Positions 55,738 to 64,000 of a DNA stretch of 64,000 nucleotides are shown one piece after another. The stretch comes from Pseudomonadota bacterium. GTDB lineage: Bacteria; Pseudomonadota; Gammaproteobacteria; Steroidobacterales; Steroidobacteraceae. The DNA lies in NCBI GenBank assembly GCA_025356075.1, contig JANXUT010000053.1, positions 124,001-188,000 on the forward strand. Reading direction: 5' to 3'. The number at the start of each line of letters is the position of its first letter. Position 1 is the stretch's first letter. The notes beneath the pieces were generated by a model that made no database searches, had not been told where the DNA came from, and saw only the letters and a program-made list of their open reading frames with translations. A program made the translations under genes and the position numbers.

Positions 55738-58017
55738 TCACTGAAGCTTGGCGGTGGCGGCCTCGAGCACGGCCCGGTAGGCCTCTAGCGCCGCGGTGGT
55801 CGCAGTTACATCGGTAGGCACCTCGGCCCAGTGCCGCTCCTCGACCGCCTCGCGCACGGCCGGCAGCGTCTTCGCGCCGTAGCCCGTGTGGAGCCCCGGT
55901 GCGTACACCATGTGGCGGTACCAGCCGCGACCCGGCAGGCCGTCGGCGGAGAGTAGCGCCTGCTCGGCACGACGAAGCTCCGCGTTCACGGCGGCGAGAC
56001 GCTCGTGCGTGAGGCCCGCCGGAGCTGCGATCGTGGCGGCGTAGCGCTCATCGAACGTCTTCGCGCTCGTCGTGAGCGCCGCGGCCGCGTTCTTGAGCGG
56101 CGCGAAGTTCAGGAACGGCACCGGCGCCTCGCGCGGCGGCGGGCCGACGGGATCCAGGTGCTGGCTGCCGAGCTCGAAGATGTGCTCGTCGATGAGCTGC
56201 CCCGTGTCGCGCGTCTGCACACGCATGTGCTCGGCGAGCGCATCGATCTCCTCGACGTAGCGATTCACGGTGCTCGCGAATTCCTGCGCGCGCAGCGGCA
56301 GCAGGTCGGCATCGGCGAGCCTGAGCATCGTGTGGCCGGCGACCTCGGCGAGCGCGACGCCGTAGGCGAGTTCCGGGTCCTCGACTTTTATGTAGTGATC
56401 GAAGCTGTCGTAGATCGAGTGGTAGACGCCGCCCGGCTCGTTGTCGCCGAAGCCGAGGTTGAGCGAGGCGATGCCGGCGTGCTGCAGGAACGGCGTGAAG
56501 TCGGAGCCCGAGCCGAGGGGCCCGAGCGCGAGCTCGCCGCCCGTGAGGAGCTCGTGCGCCTCGCGCTGCCCGTCGCCGTCGCCCTCGAGTCCCTCGATGA
56601 TCGAATCGGCGCGCGTGCGCGCAAGTACCGTCGCGGAACCCGACGGGTCGTTGACGCCGCCGGCGACCTCCGCGACCAGGCGCTGCAGCGAGTGGCTGCC
56701 GCCCGCATAGAGGAAACCGCTCGAGTTGGAATCGGAGTTCAAGTACACGACCGCGTGCTGGGCGAGTTCATCGGCATGGGTCTCGACCCATTCGGTCGAG
56801 CCGAGGAGGCCCGCCTCCTCGCCATCCCAGCTTGCGTAGACGAGCGTCCGGCGCGGCCGCCAGCCCTGCGCCGCGAGCGCGCCGATGGCCTTCATCTCGC
56901 CCATCATCGAGACGTTGCCCGACAGGGGGTCGGAGGCGCCGAACACCCAGCCATCGTGGTGGTTGCCGCGGATCACCCATTCGTCGGGGAACTCGCTGCC
57001 CTTCAACTTCGCGATCACGTCGTAGACCGGGCGCAGCGACCAGTCCGATTCGATGACCAGGTGCACCTTGGCGGGGCCGGGACCCAAGTGGTAGCTGAAC
57101 GGCAGGCCACCGCGGAAGTTGGCCGGTGCGCGCAGGCCCTTCAGGGACTCGAGAATAGGGCGCGCATCCGCATAGGAGATCGGCAGCACCGGGATCTTGA
57201 GGATGGTCTTGGCATCCTCGCGCTTCAGGCGCGGCGCGTCCTTGGTCGCGCCGATGCCGGGCGTCAGCGGATCGCCCGAGTAGATCGGCATGTCGGCGAC
57301 CGAGCCGCGCTGCAGGCTCATCGCCGGTCGACCGGCGCCGGCCGGGTAGATGTCGGCGGCACCGTAGCCGTCGTCCTTCGGATCGCTGTAGATGAGGCAG
57401 CCGATCGCGCCGTGCTCGTAGGCGAGCTTGGGCTTCAGACCCCGCCAGCCACCGCCGTAGCGCGCGAGCGCGATGCGGCCCTTGACCGACACGCCGCGGC
57501 GCTCGAGCGCCTTGTAGTCGCTCGGCATGCCGTAGTTCACGTAGACGACTTCGCCCGTGACATCGCCATCGGCGCCGTAGACGTTGTAGGGCGGCAGCGC
57601 GCCGACCGGGTGTTGCGAGCTCCGATCGCCCGCGACCGGCGGCTCGGTCAGCGTGGCGCGGTAGTGATTCGGCGCCACGAGCTCGAGGAGCTCGCGCTTC
57701 GGCGTCGGGTAGAGCACGTAGAACGTCTCGATCGAGGCGTCCCAGCCCCACTTCTTGAACTCCTCGAGCATGAACTCCGCGTTCGCCTTGTCGTGCGGCG
57801 AGCCGACCTGGTTGGGCGCCGAGGACATCCGCTCGAGCCAGCCCTTCATCTCCTTGGCGGATAGGCCCGCATCGAAGCGCGCCTCGAGGGCGCTTTCCTT
57901 CTCGGCGCTCGCGGCGGTGAAGCCCTGCATCGTGGGGGCGCTCGCGGCGAAGGCGGCAACGGCGGGAACCGCGGCGGCGACGAGGCAGGCAACGAATCGA
58001 GCGGTCAACGGTGTCAT
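55738..58017 (-). CDS. M28-family peptidase (glutamate carboxypeptidase II-like)
   Basis: Predicted 759-residue exported metallopeptidase. Signal peptide ending 'AAFAASA'; PA domain (about residues 130-260); M28 catalytic domain with zinc ligands in 'RGNHHDGWVFGASDP' (H353, D363), catalytic and zinc-binding E400/E401 in 'WDGEEAGLLGSTEW', D429 in 'YLNSDS' and the last His in 'YHSIYDSFDHY'; and a C-terminal dimerisation domain. This is the full transferrin-receptor/PSMA-like layout. It likely removes C-terminal residues from peptides in the periplasm. Its position inside an LPS-type operon is unusual. ATG 58017 is five bases after the FkbM gene. Confidence 0.93.
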   Translation of the reverse strand: MTPLTARFVACLVAAAVPAVAAFAASAPTMQGFTAASAEKESALEARFDAGLSAKEMKGWLERMSSAPNQVGSPHDKANAEFMLEEFKKWGWDASIETFYVLYPTPKRELLELVAPNHYRATLTEPPVAGDRSSQHPVGALPPYNVYGADGDVTGEVVYVNYGMPSDYKALERRGVSVKGRIALARYGGGWRGLKPKLAYEHGAIGCLIYSDPKDDGYGAADIYPAGAGRPAMSLQRGSVADMPIYSGDPLTPGIGATKDAPRLKREDAKTILKIPVLPISYADARPILESLKGLRAPANFRGGLPFSYHLGPGPAKVHLVIESDWSLRPVYDVIAKLKGSEFPDEWVIRGNHHDGWVFGASDPLSGNVSMMGEMKAIGALAAQGWRPRRTLVYASWDGEEAGLLGSTEWVETHADELAQHAVVYLNSDSNSSGFLYAGGSHSLQRLVAEVAGGVNDPSGSATVLARTRADSIIEGLEGDGDGQREAHELLTGGELALGPLGSGSDFTPFLQHAGIASLNLGFGDNEPGGVYHSIYDSFDHYIKVEDPELAYGVALAEVAGHTMLRLADADLLPLRAQEFASTVNRYVEEIDALAEHMRVQTRDTGQLIDEHIFELGSQHLDPVGPPPREAPVPFLNFAPLKNAAAALTTSAKTFDERYAATIAAPAGLTHERLAAVNAELRRAEQALLSADGLPGRGWYRHMVYAPGLHTGYGAKTLPAVREAVEERHWAEVPTDVTATTAALEAYRAVLEAATAKLQ

Positions 58018-58022
58018 GCGTG

Positions 58023-58838
58023 TTACTCGAAGCTAAGGACAAGGTCGGGCCGGCGCCGGTCGCAGGGGCGATCGAGTACCGGAAGCGGATAGGAATCGGC
58101 AGCCGTCGGCGGGTTACCCAGGACGAGCTCGCGGTGCACGAGCGTGAGCTCGAGGGTCTCCGGGACCGTCGAGCCCGGGATGCAGCCGAGGTGGTTGTTG
58201 CCGTGGATGTGCGCGATGACGAAATCGCCCTCGAGCGCAGCGAGGGTCGCGACGAATCGCGCCCAGTTCGTTCCGAGCTCGTGGAACTCGATGACGAGCG
58301 CGGCGACGCGCTCGAGCCTGCCGGCGGCGCCAAGGGAGTCGTACTCGCTGCCCTCGATGTCCATCTTCACGAACACCCAAGCCGCCGGATCGTCGCGACG
58401 CACGCGCGAGAGGAGCTCCGGCAGCGTCGCGGCGCCGGGTCCCGGCGTCGGGCCCACCATGAGCGGCAGGAACTCGTGCCGCGCGAAGAAGCGCTCGAAG
58501 GCCCGCGCGCGACCGAGCAGCTTCAGCATCCTGAGGATCTTGAAAGGCCTGAGGCGCAGCGACGCGCGGCCGAGTTCCTTGAGCGCCCTCGCGCGAATGA
58601 TCGGGGGCGAGGTCGTGCCATCGACGCAGGTGATCGTGAGCGCGGGGTTCAAGGCAAGGGCGCCTTCCTCGAACTCCCAGTTCGCCTCGACGCCGAGACT
58701 TAAGAGCGCCTGGCTCGCCGCGAGCGCTGACCGGGGCAGCACGTAGCCGCCATCGAAGGCGCTTCCCACCCGGACGAGGTCGGGGAACCGGCGCGGTCGA
58801 TAGGCCCGCAAGGAAGGTGTCGAGGTACCAGGGTTCAT
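58023..58838 (-). CDS. FkbM-family methyltransferase-like protein
   Basis: Predicted 271-residue protein. 'VRVGSAFDGGYVLP' and 'LSLGVEANWEFEEGAL' replace the classical SAM glycine loop, 'AAWVFVKMDIEGSEYDSL' is the FkbM core motif and 'ALVIEFHELG' follows. FkbM enzymes O-methylate sugars or antibiotics, so it may methylate an LPS core sugar. ATG 58838 is used; 38 bp after the heptosyltransferase gene. Confidence 0.82.
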   Translation of the reverse strand: MNPGTSTPSLRAYRPRRFPDLVRVGSAFDGGYVLPRSALAASQALLSLGVEANWEFEEGALALNPALTITCVDGTTSPPIIRARALKELGRASLRLRPFKILRMLKLLGRARAFERFFARHEFLPLMVGPTPGPGAATLPELLSRVRRDDPAAWVFVKMDIEGSEYDSLGAAGRLERVAALVIEFHELGTNWARFVATLAALEGDFVIAHIHGNNHLGCIPGSTVPETLELTLVHRELVLGNPPTAADSYPLPVLDRPCDRRRPDLVLSFE

Positions 58839-58876
58839 CGAGGCGGCGGCAGCCTAGCACGAAGGCCCAACACCGG

Positions 58877-59950
58877 CTAACGGCGCCGGGTGCGCTCGCG
58901 CATGAGGCCGTCGAGCTTGGCGGCGACATCGGCGGGCGTGATGAGATCCATGACCCCGGGTCGCTCGATCTTGGTCGCCCACGGCAGCTGCTCGGGCTCC
59001 CTGCCGAGAAAGCTGCGCGCCGCCTCGGCGTAGCGATCGACCGTGTACGCGCGGCTTAAGTACGGCCCGGTGCGCGCGGGATTGGTCGCGGCGTAGAGGC
59101 CGATGACGGGCGTACCGACCATCGTCGCCATGTGCGCGGGACCGGAGTCCGGGCTCAGCAGCACCTTGGCGCGCGCGAGCACCGCGAGGAGCTCCGGCAG
59201 CGTGTCCTTGCCGACCTGGTCGATGACCGGGACGGTTGCGTGCCTGACGATCGCATCGGCCATCGCGCGCTCGACCGCGCCCGGGCCGCCGCACAGGATC
59301 ACGCGCATGCCGTGCGCGCGCGTGGCGTGCCCGGCGGCGGCGGCGTAGTACTCCGGCCGCCAGTTCCTCAGGCGGTGGCTCGAGCAGCCGCTGATGACCA
59401 ACGTCGGGCGCGAGTCAGGCATCAGGCGCGCGGCGTAGGCGAGCGCTTCCGCCGGCAGCGGCACGTCGAAGCGTAGCTCGCGCTCGTGCACGCCGAGCGC
59501 TGCGGCGAAGCCGAACAGTGAATCGAGCACGTGCTGGTTGCCGGCGGCGTGGATCCGCTCGGTCGTGAACAGCCACTGCAGCTCCCGCGCGCGCGGCCGG
59601 TCGAAGCCAAGTTTCACCGGCGCCCTGATGCCGGTCGAGATGAGGCTCGCGCGGAAGGCAAGCTGCATGTGCAGCAGCACGTCGAACTCGCGGCCGGCGA
59701 GCACGCGCCTCAGGCGCCGGAATTCCGCGAAGCCGCCGCGCTTCTGGTAACTGATAAACTCGACGTCCGGAACGAGGCGCATCAGCTTGTGTTCCAGCGC
59801 GCCGATGATCCACGTGAAGCGCGTGGCTGGCCAGGCGGTTTGCAGGGTGCGCAGTACCGCGAGCGCATGGCAGGCATCGCCGATCGCGGAGAGCCTCAAG
59901 AGGCACACCGACTGCGGCGGCGAGTGCAGATAGGAACTGAGGGCCGACAT
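58877..59950 (-). CDS. Lipopolysaccharide heptosyltransferase family protein
   Basis: Predicted 357-residue GT9 enzyme. 'VCLLRLSAIGDACHALAVLRTLQ' is the N-terminal signature, 'LVISGCSSHRLRNWRPEYYA' the middle, and 'VLLSPDSGPAHMATMVGTPVIGLYAATNP' (in parts) the nucleotide-sugar site. Closest in type to WaaC/WaaF, which add the first heptoses to Kdo. Its ATG (59950) overlaps the ATG of the divergent kdkA gene; another in-frame ATG at 59965 would enlarge the overlap. Lead gene of the operon with FkbM, M28 and DUF6165. Confidence 0.88.
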   Translation of the reverse strand: MSALSSYLHSPPQSVCLLRLSAIGDACHALAVLRTLQTAWPATRFTWIIGALEHKLMRLVPDVEFISYQKRGGFAEFRRLRRVLAGREFDVLLHMQLAFRASLISTGIRAPVKLGFDRPRARELQWLFTTERIHAAGNQHVLDSLFGFAAALGVHERELRFDVPLPAEALAYAARLMPDSRPTLVISGCSSHRLRNWRPEYYAAAAGHATRAHGMRVILCGGPGAVERAMADAIVRHATVPVIDQVGKDTLPELLAVLARAKVLLSPDSGPAHMATMVGTPVIGLYAATNPARTGPYLSRAYTVDRYAEAARSFLGREPEQLPWATKIERPGVMDLITPADVAAKLDGLMRERTRRR

Positions 59951-60680
59951 GCCGCTGGTGCGCATCCCGTTGGAATTCGGCGCGATCCTATACGACCCCT
60001 CGCGTATCGACCATCCGCACGAGGATGATTTCGACCCGGCGGCGCTTGCAGCCGCCCGGCGCATCGAGGGCGGCGCGCGCGGCCGCGGCAGTGTCTGGTT
60101 CGTCAGCGCGCGCGGCCACGGCGGCAGCTGGGTGCTGAGGCACTACCGCCGCGGCGGCCTCATCGCGCGCCTGATCGCCGATTGGTACGTTTGGTGCGGC
60201 GCGGCGGCCACGCGTTCGTTCCGCGAACTCACGCTGCTCGATGACATCGAGGCGCTCGGCCTACCGGCCGTGCGTCCCGTCGCCGCGCGCTACCGGCGTG
60301 CCGGACTTGGCTACCGGGCCGACCTCCTGACGGCCGCCATCAAGGGCTCGCGCACGCTTGCGACGCTGCTCGCCGCGGACCCGGGGGCGGCGCCGTGGCG
60401 GCAGGTCGGCGCGACGATCCGTGCCTTCCACGACGCCGGGATCTGCCATGCGGACTTGAACGCCCACAACGTGCTCATCGACGCGACGGGCGAGGTGTGG
60501 CTACTCGACTTTGACCGCGGTTCGCGCCGGCCGCCCGGCGCCTGGCGGGCCCGTAACCTGAGGCGGCTCAGGCGCTCCGTCGGGAAGCTCAGCCGCGCCG
60601 CGGGCGGCACCTTCGATGCCGCTCACTGGGCGGCACTCGAGGCGGGCTACGAGACCCCGCGCAGCGCCCCGCCGCGGTAA
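59949..60680 (+). CDS. kdkA: 3-deoxy-D-manno-octulosonic acid (Kdo) kinase
   Basis: Predicted 243-residue kinase that phosphorylates Kdo of the LPS inner core. Kinase-like motifs: 'WVLRHYRRGGLIARLI' typical of KdkA, 'AGICHADLNAHNVLID' (catalytic Asp and Asn) and 'VWLLDFDRGSRR' (metal Asp). Length matches E. coli and Haemophilus KdkA. ATG 59949 with GAGGG upstream. The 3' end overlaps the convergent acyltransferase gene by 34 bp. Confidence 0.93.
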   Translation: MPLVRIPLEFGAILYDPSRIDHPHEDDFDPAALAAARRIEGGARGRGSVWFVSARGHGGSWVLRHYRRGGLIARLIADWYVWCGAAATRSFRELTLLDDIEALGLPAVRPVAARYRRAGLGYRADLLTAAIKGSRTLATLLAADPGAAPWRQVGATIRAFHDAGICHADLNAHNVLIDATGEVWLLDFDRGSRRPPGAWRARNLRRLRRSVGKLSRAAGGTFDAAHWAALEAGYETPRSAPPR

Positions 60681-61627
60681 GGATCGGGCTGGCCGGCGAG
60701 TGGCCGGAAGCGCTTGTAGCTCCACAGGTACTGCTCAGGCGCCAGCGCAACCGCCTCCTCGATGAGCGCGTGGTAGCGGCCGAGGTCGCGGATGGGATCC
60801 GTGCTCGGAAAATCCGCGAGCGGCGCGCCTATCCGCATCACGTAGCTGCGGCCATCCTCCTGCCGTCGCGGGATGAACGGCAGCACCGCGCAGCGCGTCG
60901 CGCGCGCGACGAACGTCGTCCCGGGGTTCGACAGCGCCGGCACGCCAAAGAGCGGGACCGTCACGCAGCCAGCGCCGTCGAAGCGCTGGTCGGGCGCGTA
61001 CAGGACGATGCCGCCACGCTTCAAGACCTTCAGCATGTCGACGAAGCGGTCGCTCGGGATCATGTTGCCGCCGCGCCCGCGGCGTGCACCGAGCGCGAGG
61101 CGGTTGAGGAGCGCGTTGGTCGAGGGCTTGTACATGATGTCGTAGAAGTGCCCGGTCTGGGGCAGCGCCGCGGCCGCGATCTCATTGGTCGTGAAGTGCG
61201 CGCCGAGCAGCAGGACGCCCTTGCCGGCGGCGAGCGCCGCCTCGAGGTGCTCCTTGCCCTCGACCCGCGCGAGGCGCTCGAGCCGGCCGCGGCGGTCGAA
61301 CCACACGAGCCCGGTCTCGAACAGCGAGAACACCAGCGACACGAAGTGCCGCCGCGCGATGCCACGCCGCTCGCGCTCGGTGAGGCGCGGGTAGGCGAGC
61401 CTTAGGTTGATGAGCGTCGTGCGCCGGTCGCGACGCGCGATGTACCAGGCGAGCGTGCCGAGGCTACGCGACAGGGCCACCTGCACGACCCACGGCAGGA
61501 GCGCGAGGCTGCGCACGAAGCCGAATGCAATCCACACCGGCCACCAGCGCGGCGCGAGGTATTTCCGCAGCGATTCGAGCTCGGCCGGAGCGGCGGGTGC
61601 GGGCGGGGCGGTGGCCGGGGACGTCAT
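60647..61627 (-). CDS. Lipid A biosynthesis acyltransferase (LpxL/LpxM family)
   Basis: Predicted 326-residue inner-membrane enzyme that adds a secondary acyl chain to lipid A. It has an N-terminal hydrophobic anchor (about residues 28-55), the HX4E catalytic motif (H144, E149 in 'LLGAHFTTNEIA'), 'DIMYKPSTNALLNRL' and 'YAPDQRFDGAGCVTVPLFG'. Length fits LpxL (306) with a Pro/Ala-rich N-terminal extension. Whether it acts like LpxL or LpxM cannot be decided from the sequence. It is divergent from waaA, with 42 bp between starts. Confidence 0.92.
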   Translation of the reverse strand: MTSPATAPPAPAAPAELESLRKYLAPRWWPVWIAFGFVRSLALLPWVVQVALSRSLGTLAWYIARRDRRTTLINLRLAYPRLTERERRGIARRHFVSLVFSLFETGLVWFDRRGRLERLARVEGKEHLEAALAAGKGVLLLGAHFTTNEIAAAALPQTGHFYDIMYKPSTNALLNRLALGARRGRGGNMIPSDRFVDMLKVLKRGGIVLYAPDQRFDGAGCVTVPLFGVPALSNPGTTFVARATRCAVLPFIPRRQEDGRSYVMRIGAPLADFPSTDPIRDLGRYHALIEEAVALAPEQYLWSYKRFRPLAGQPDPYRGGALRGVS

Positions 61628-61669
61628 GGGCGGTATGATCGCAGACCTCGCGCGTCAGGCGGATTCCGA

Positions 61670-62941
61670 TTGCTGACACTCTACATCTGCCTCGGCTACC
61701 TGATCGCGCCGCTCGCCTTCCTGCGCGAGCTGTGGCGGGGATTTGCCGACCGTAGCCACTGGCGCGGACTACCGCAACGCTTCGGCTTCGGCCCGCGCCC
61801 GGCCCCGAACGGGCTCTGGGTCCATGCGGTCTCGGTGGGCGAGGTTCAGGCGGCGGTGCCACTCGTGCGCGCGCTGAAGAAGGCTTATCCGGAGCTCGCG
61901 CTCACGCTGACGACCTCCACCGCGACCGGCCGCGCGCGCGCCGCCAGCCTGTTCGCGGGCGAGGCCACGGTTCGCTACCTGCCCTATGACCTGCCGGATG
62001 CAACCGCGCGCTTCCTCGACCGCCTGAAGCCACAGCTCGGCGTGCTGCTCGAGACCGAGCTGTGGCCGAACCTCTATCGCGCCTGCGCGCGCCGCGGCAT
62101 TCCGCTTGTGCTGGCGAGCGCGCGGGTGTCGGCGCGCTCGGTGGCTCGCTACCGGCGCGCGGGTGAGCTCTTCACGCGTACGCTCGCCGACGCGCGCATC
62201 GCTGCGCAGACCCCGGCCGACGCCGGGCGCTTCGCCGAGCTCGGCGTGGATCCGGCCCGGATCGAGGTGTGCGGCAACCTCAAGTTTGATTTCGAGCTGC
62301 CGCCCGCCGTCCTGGCGGACGGGGCGGCACTGCGGGAGTCGTTCGGCCCCGCGCGGCCAGTGTGGGTCGCGGGCAGCACGCACGAAGGCGAGGAGGCGAT
62401 CGCGCTCGAAGCGCACGCGCGCCTGCGCGCGCGCACGGCCGGCGCGCTCCTCGTGCTGGTGCCCCGTCACCCGCCGCGGTTCGAGGCAGTTGCCGACCTG
62501 CTCGCGCGGCGCGGCGTCGTCTTTGCGAGGCGTAGCCTCCAAGCGCCGGTACGTCCCGAAACGAGCGTGCTGCTCTTAGATACGCTCGGCGAGCTCCTCG
62601 CGTTCTACGCGGCGGGCGATATCGCCTTCGTCGGTGGCAGCCTCGTGCCGATCGGCGGGCACAACCTGCTCGAGCCGGCGGCGCTCGGCCGGCCCGTGCT
62701 CACCGGTCCCTCTACCGCGAATGCGCCGGCGGTGGCCGCGCTCCTCATCGAGGCTGGCGCTCTGCGGGTCGTCAAGGACGCGACGGAACTCGACCGGTGG
62801 CTCGAGGCATGGTTCGCCGACCCCGCCGCACGGGAACGCGTCGGCGGCAGGGGTCGCGCGGTGATTGGCGCGAATCGCGGCGCGCTCGGGCGCGTGCTCG
62901 CGATCGTCGCGCCGCTCGTGCGGCGCGAGCCAAATCCCTAG
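61670..62941 (+). CDS. waaA: Kdo transferase
   Basis: Predicted 423-residue inner-membrane transferase that attaches Kdo to lipid IVA. N-terminal anchor ('LTLYICLGYLIAPLAFL'), 'LWVHAVSVGEVQAA' with the catalytic Glu, 'LTTSTATGRARA', 'LLETELWPNLYRAC', 'VAGSTHEGEEAI' and 'FVGGSLVPIGGHNLLEPAA' in the nucleotide-sugar domain. The start is TTG 61670; no other in-frame start precedes the anchor helix. Two bases separate its stop from that of the convergent tolC gene. Confidence 0.96.
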   Translation: MLTLYICLGYLIAPLAFLRELWRGFADRSHWRGLPQRFGFGPRPAPNGLWVHAVSVGEVQAAVPLVRALKKAYPELALTLTTSTATGRARAASLFAGEATVRYLPYDLPDATARFLDRLKPQLGVLLETELWPNLYRACARRGIPLVLASARVSARSVARYRRAGELFTRTLADARIAAQTPADAGRFAELGVDPARIEVCGNLKFDFELPPAVLADGAALRESFGPARPVWVAGSTHEGEEAIALEAHARLRARTAGALLVLVPRHPPRFEAVADLLARRGVVFARRSLQAPVRPETSVLLLDTLGELLAFYAAGDIAFVGGSLVPIGGHNLLEPAALGRPVLTGPSTANAPAVAALLIEAGALRVVKDATELDRWLEAWFADPAARERVGGRGRAVIGANRGALGRVLAIVAPLVRREPNP

Positions 62942-62943
62942 TT

Positions 62944-64000
62944 CTATTTGACCGAGACGGTCTGGCCGAGCCAGCTGTTGACGCGCGCGAGCCGTGATTC
63001 ATCGAGCGTGCCAGCCGCCTGCTCGAGCGTCAGCACGTTAATCACGTAGTCGTAGCGGCTGCGGGCGTAGCTCGTTTGCGCATCGAAGAGCCGCTGGCGG
63101 GCGAGCAGCACGTCGACCGCCGTGCGCGTGCCGACCTCGTAGCCCGCTTCGGTCGCCGACAGCGCCGTCTGGCTCGAGGCGAGTGCCTGCTTGAGCGCGG
63201 TGACGCGGGCGATCTCGCTGATTACCCCGAGGTAGGCATCGCGCGTGTCGCGCTCGGTCTGGCGCGCGGTGCCTTCGAGTCGCTCGCGCGCGGCGCGCTG
63301 ACGGTACACGGCCGCGCGTACCGTCGACTGCGTATAGCCGCCGGAAAAAATTGGTACTTTGAGCTGCAGGCTGATTTGCTTGTCGTCGGTCAACGTTCCG
63401 GCAGGCTGCAGGCCGCCGTCGATGGTCGTGTATGCCCCCGTGTTGTTGGAACTCTTGCTCGCGACGAGGTCGAGCGTGGGAGCGTGACCCGAGCGGGCGA
63501 TCGTGACGTTGTCCCGGGCGATGTCAGCACCGAGGCGCGCCGAGCTCAAAGCGAGGTTCTGGTCAAGCGCTGCGCGCACCCACTGGTCCTCGCTCGCTGG
63601 GCTCGGCGAGACGAGCGGCATGTCATCGCCCGGTCGCGACAGCTCATCGAACGCATCCCCGGTCAGCTGGCGCAGCCCCTCGCGCGTGGAGGCGAGCGTT
63701 CGCTTAGCTCCAATCACGGCGGCGGTCGCCTGATCGGCGGCGGCCTTGGCCTCCTCGACGTCGGTGATTGCGATGAGGCCCACCTCGAAGCGCTTTTGCG
63801 CCTGCTCGAGCTGGCGCGAGATCGCCTCTTTGGAGGCCTCGGCGGCGTCGAGCGTGTCGCGTGCCGCCAGCACGTTGAAGTAGGCGGTCGCGGTCCTGAG
63901 GATCACGCTCTCCTGCGCCGCGTGATAGTCGACTTCAGCCTGGGCCACTTGCGCGCTCGCTTCGCGCAGCGCCGTGAACTGATCCCAGCGGAACAGCGTC
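62944..64000 (-). CDS. tolC: TolC-family outer-membrane channel protein, C-terminal part (5' end outside window)
   Basis: The frame is open to the window edge, so about 350 C-terminal codons are visible. Motifs typical of TolC: 'LFRWDQFTALREA', 'ATAYFNVLAARDTL', 'RFEVGLIAITDVEEAKAA', 'LQLKVPIFSGGYTQSTVR' and 'GYEVGTRTAVDVLLARQRLFDA' near the end. TolC trimers form the exit duct for drug efflux and type I secretion. The internal repeat of the two coiled-coil halves is visible ('FEVGLIAITDV' and 'YEVGTRTAVDV'). Start and signal peptide are not in the window. Confidence 0.93.
   Translation of the reverse strand, partial: TLFRWDQFTALREASAQVAQAEVDYHAAQESVILRTATAYFNVLAARDTLDAAEASKEAISRQLEQAQKRFEVGLIAITDVEEAKAAADQATAAVIGAKRTLASTREGLRQLTGDAFDELSRPGDDMPLVSPSPASEDQWVRAALDQNLALSSARLGADIARDNVTIARSGHAPTLDLVASKSSNNTGAYTTIDGGLQPAGTLTDDKQISLQLKVPIFSGGYTQSTVRAAVYRQRAARERLEGTARQTERDTRDAYLGVISEIARVTALKQALASSQTALSATEAGYEVGTRTAVDVLLARQRLFDAQTSYARSRYDYVINVLTLEQAAGTLDESRLARVNSWLGQTVSVK

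Noticed and set aside
61626..61637. Upstream ATGs as the start of waaA
   Set aside because: They are out of frame with the Kdo transferase reading frame, which leaves TTG 61670.

Overview
This 64 kb window is a stretch of chromosome from a high-GC Gammaproteobacterium. Three observations support that: the rhlB / trxA-rho arrangement, the gammaproteobacterial-type genes glnE, fis-dusB, kdkA, yrfG and DUF3301, and a large TonB receptor with a 'LEEVVVTAQKR' start. Together with the DUF1302/DUF1329 envelope proteins, they suggest the Steroidobacter/Nevskia/Xanthomonad part of the class; that placement is inference. Coding density is very high, 4-bp stop/start overlaps (ATGA, GTGA, TTGA) are common, and many genes start with GTG or TTG. 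I see no tRNA, rRNA, CRISPR array, insertion sequence, phage gene or compositional island.

Layout. 1-1.1 kb: 3' end of plsB. 1.35-12.7 kb: an envelope module read forward: DUF1302 outer-membrane protein, DUF1329 protein, YCF48 propeller, RND/MMPL transporter, a DUF4344 protein that has lost its metallopeptidase motif, and a very large exported propeller-amidohydrolase. 12.7-16.0 kb: reverse genes arfB, an MscS-like channel, DUF465, the PHP nuclease rnm and DUF3301. 16.1-21.4 kb: yrfG, rhlB, trxA-rho and a 3-methyladenine DNA glycosylase. 21.4-24.3 kb: a Spy/CpxP-like periplasmic protein divergent from a CpxRA-like two-component pair, with a repeated candidate operator between them. 24.4-29.2 kb: TonB receptor with a good terminator, an exported methyltransferase and a class III aminotransferase.

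29.2-39.2 kb is one long reverse gene string: aroQ-accB-accC-prmA-DUF3426-dusB-fis-purH-purD-PHA granule-type protein-GNAT. It links fatty-acid, aromatic and purine synthesis to translation genes. 39.3-42.3 kb holds a TlpA-type thioredoxin and dsbD, whose N-terminal domain is duplicated. groES-groEL (42.6-44.6 kb) has a CIRCE operator, a sigma70-like promoter and a strong terminator.

44.8-64 kb is rich in surface-glycan genes: a secreted six-hairpin glycosidase-like protein, two glycosyltransferases, a GFA-family protein, a GT9 transferase and a GDP-mannose 4,6-dehydratase-like enzyme. glnE and a small zinc-finger gene follow. Next come a heptosyltransferase-FkbM-M28 peptidase-DUF6165 operon, kdkA (Kdo kinase), a lipid A acyltransferase, waaA (Kdo transferase) and the 5'-truncated tolC. 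These last genes build lipid A and the inner core of LPS.

The best leads beyond routine annotation are the tandem duplication in DsbD with 40 bp of identical DNA, the predicted C-terminal membrane anchor on RhlB, the degenerate catalytic motif in the DUF4344 protein, the long disordered start of Rho coupled to trxA, the triple operator-like repeat next to the CpxRA-like pair, and the overlapping divergent start codons of kdkA and the heptosyltransferase gene.
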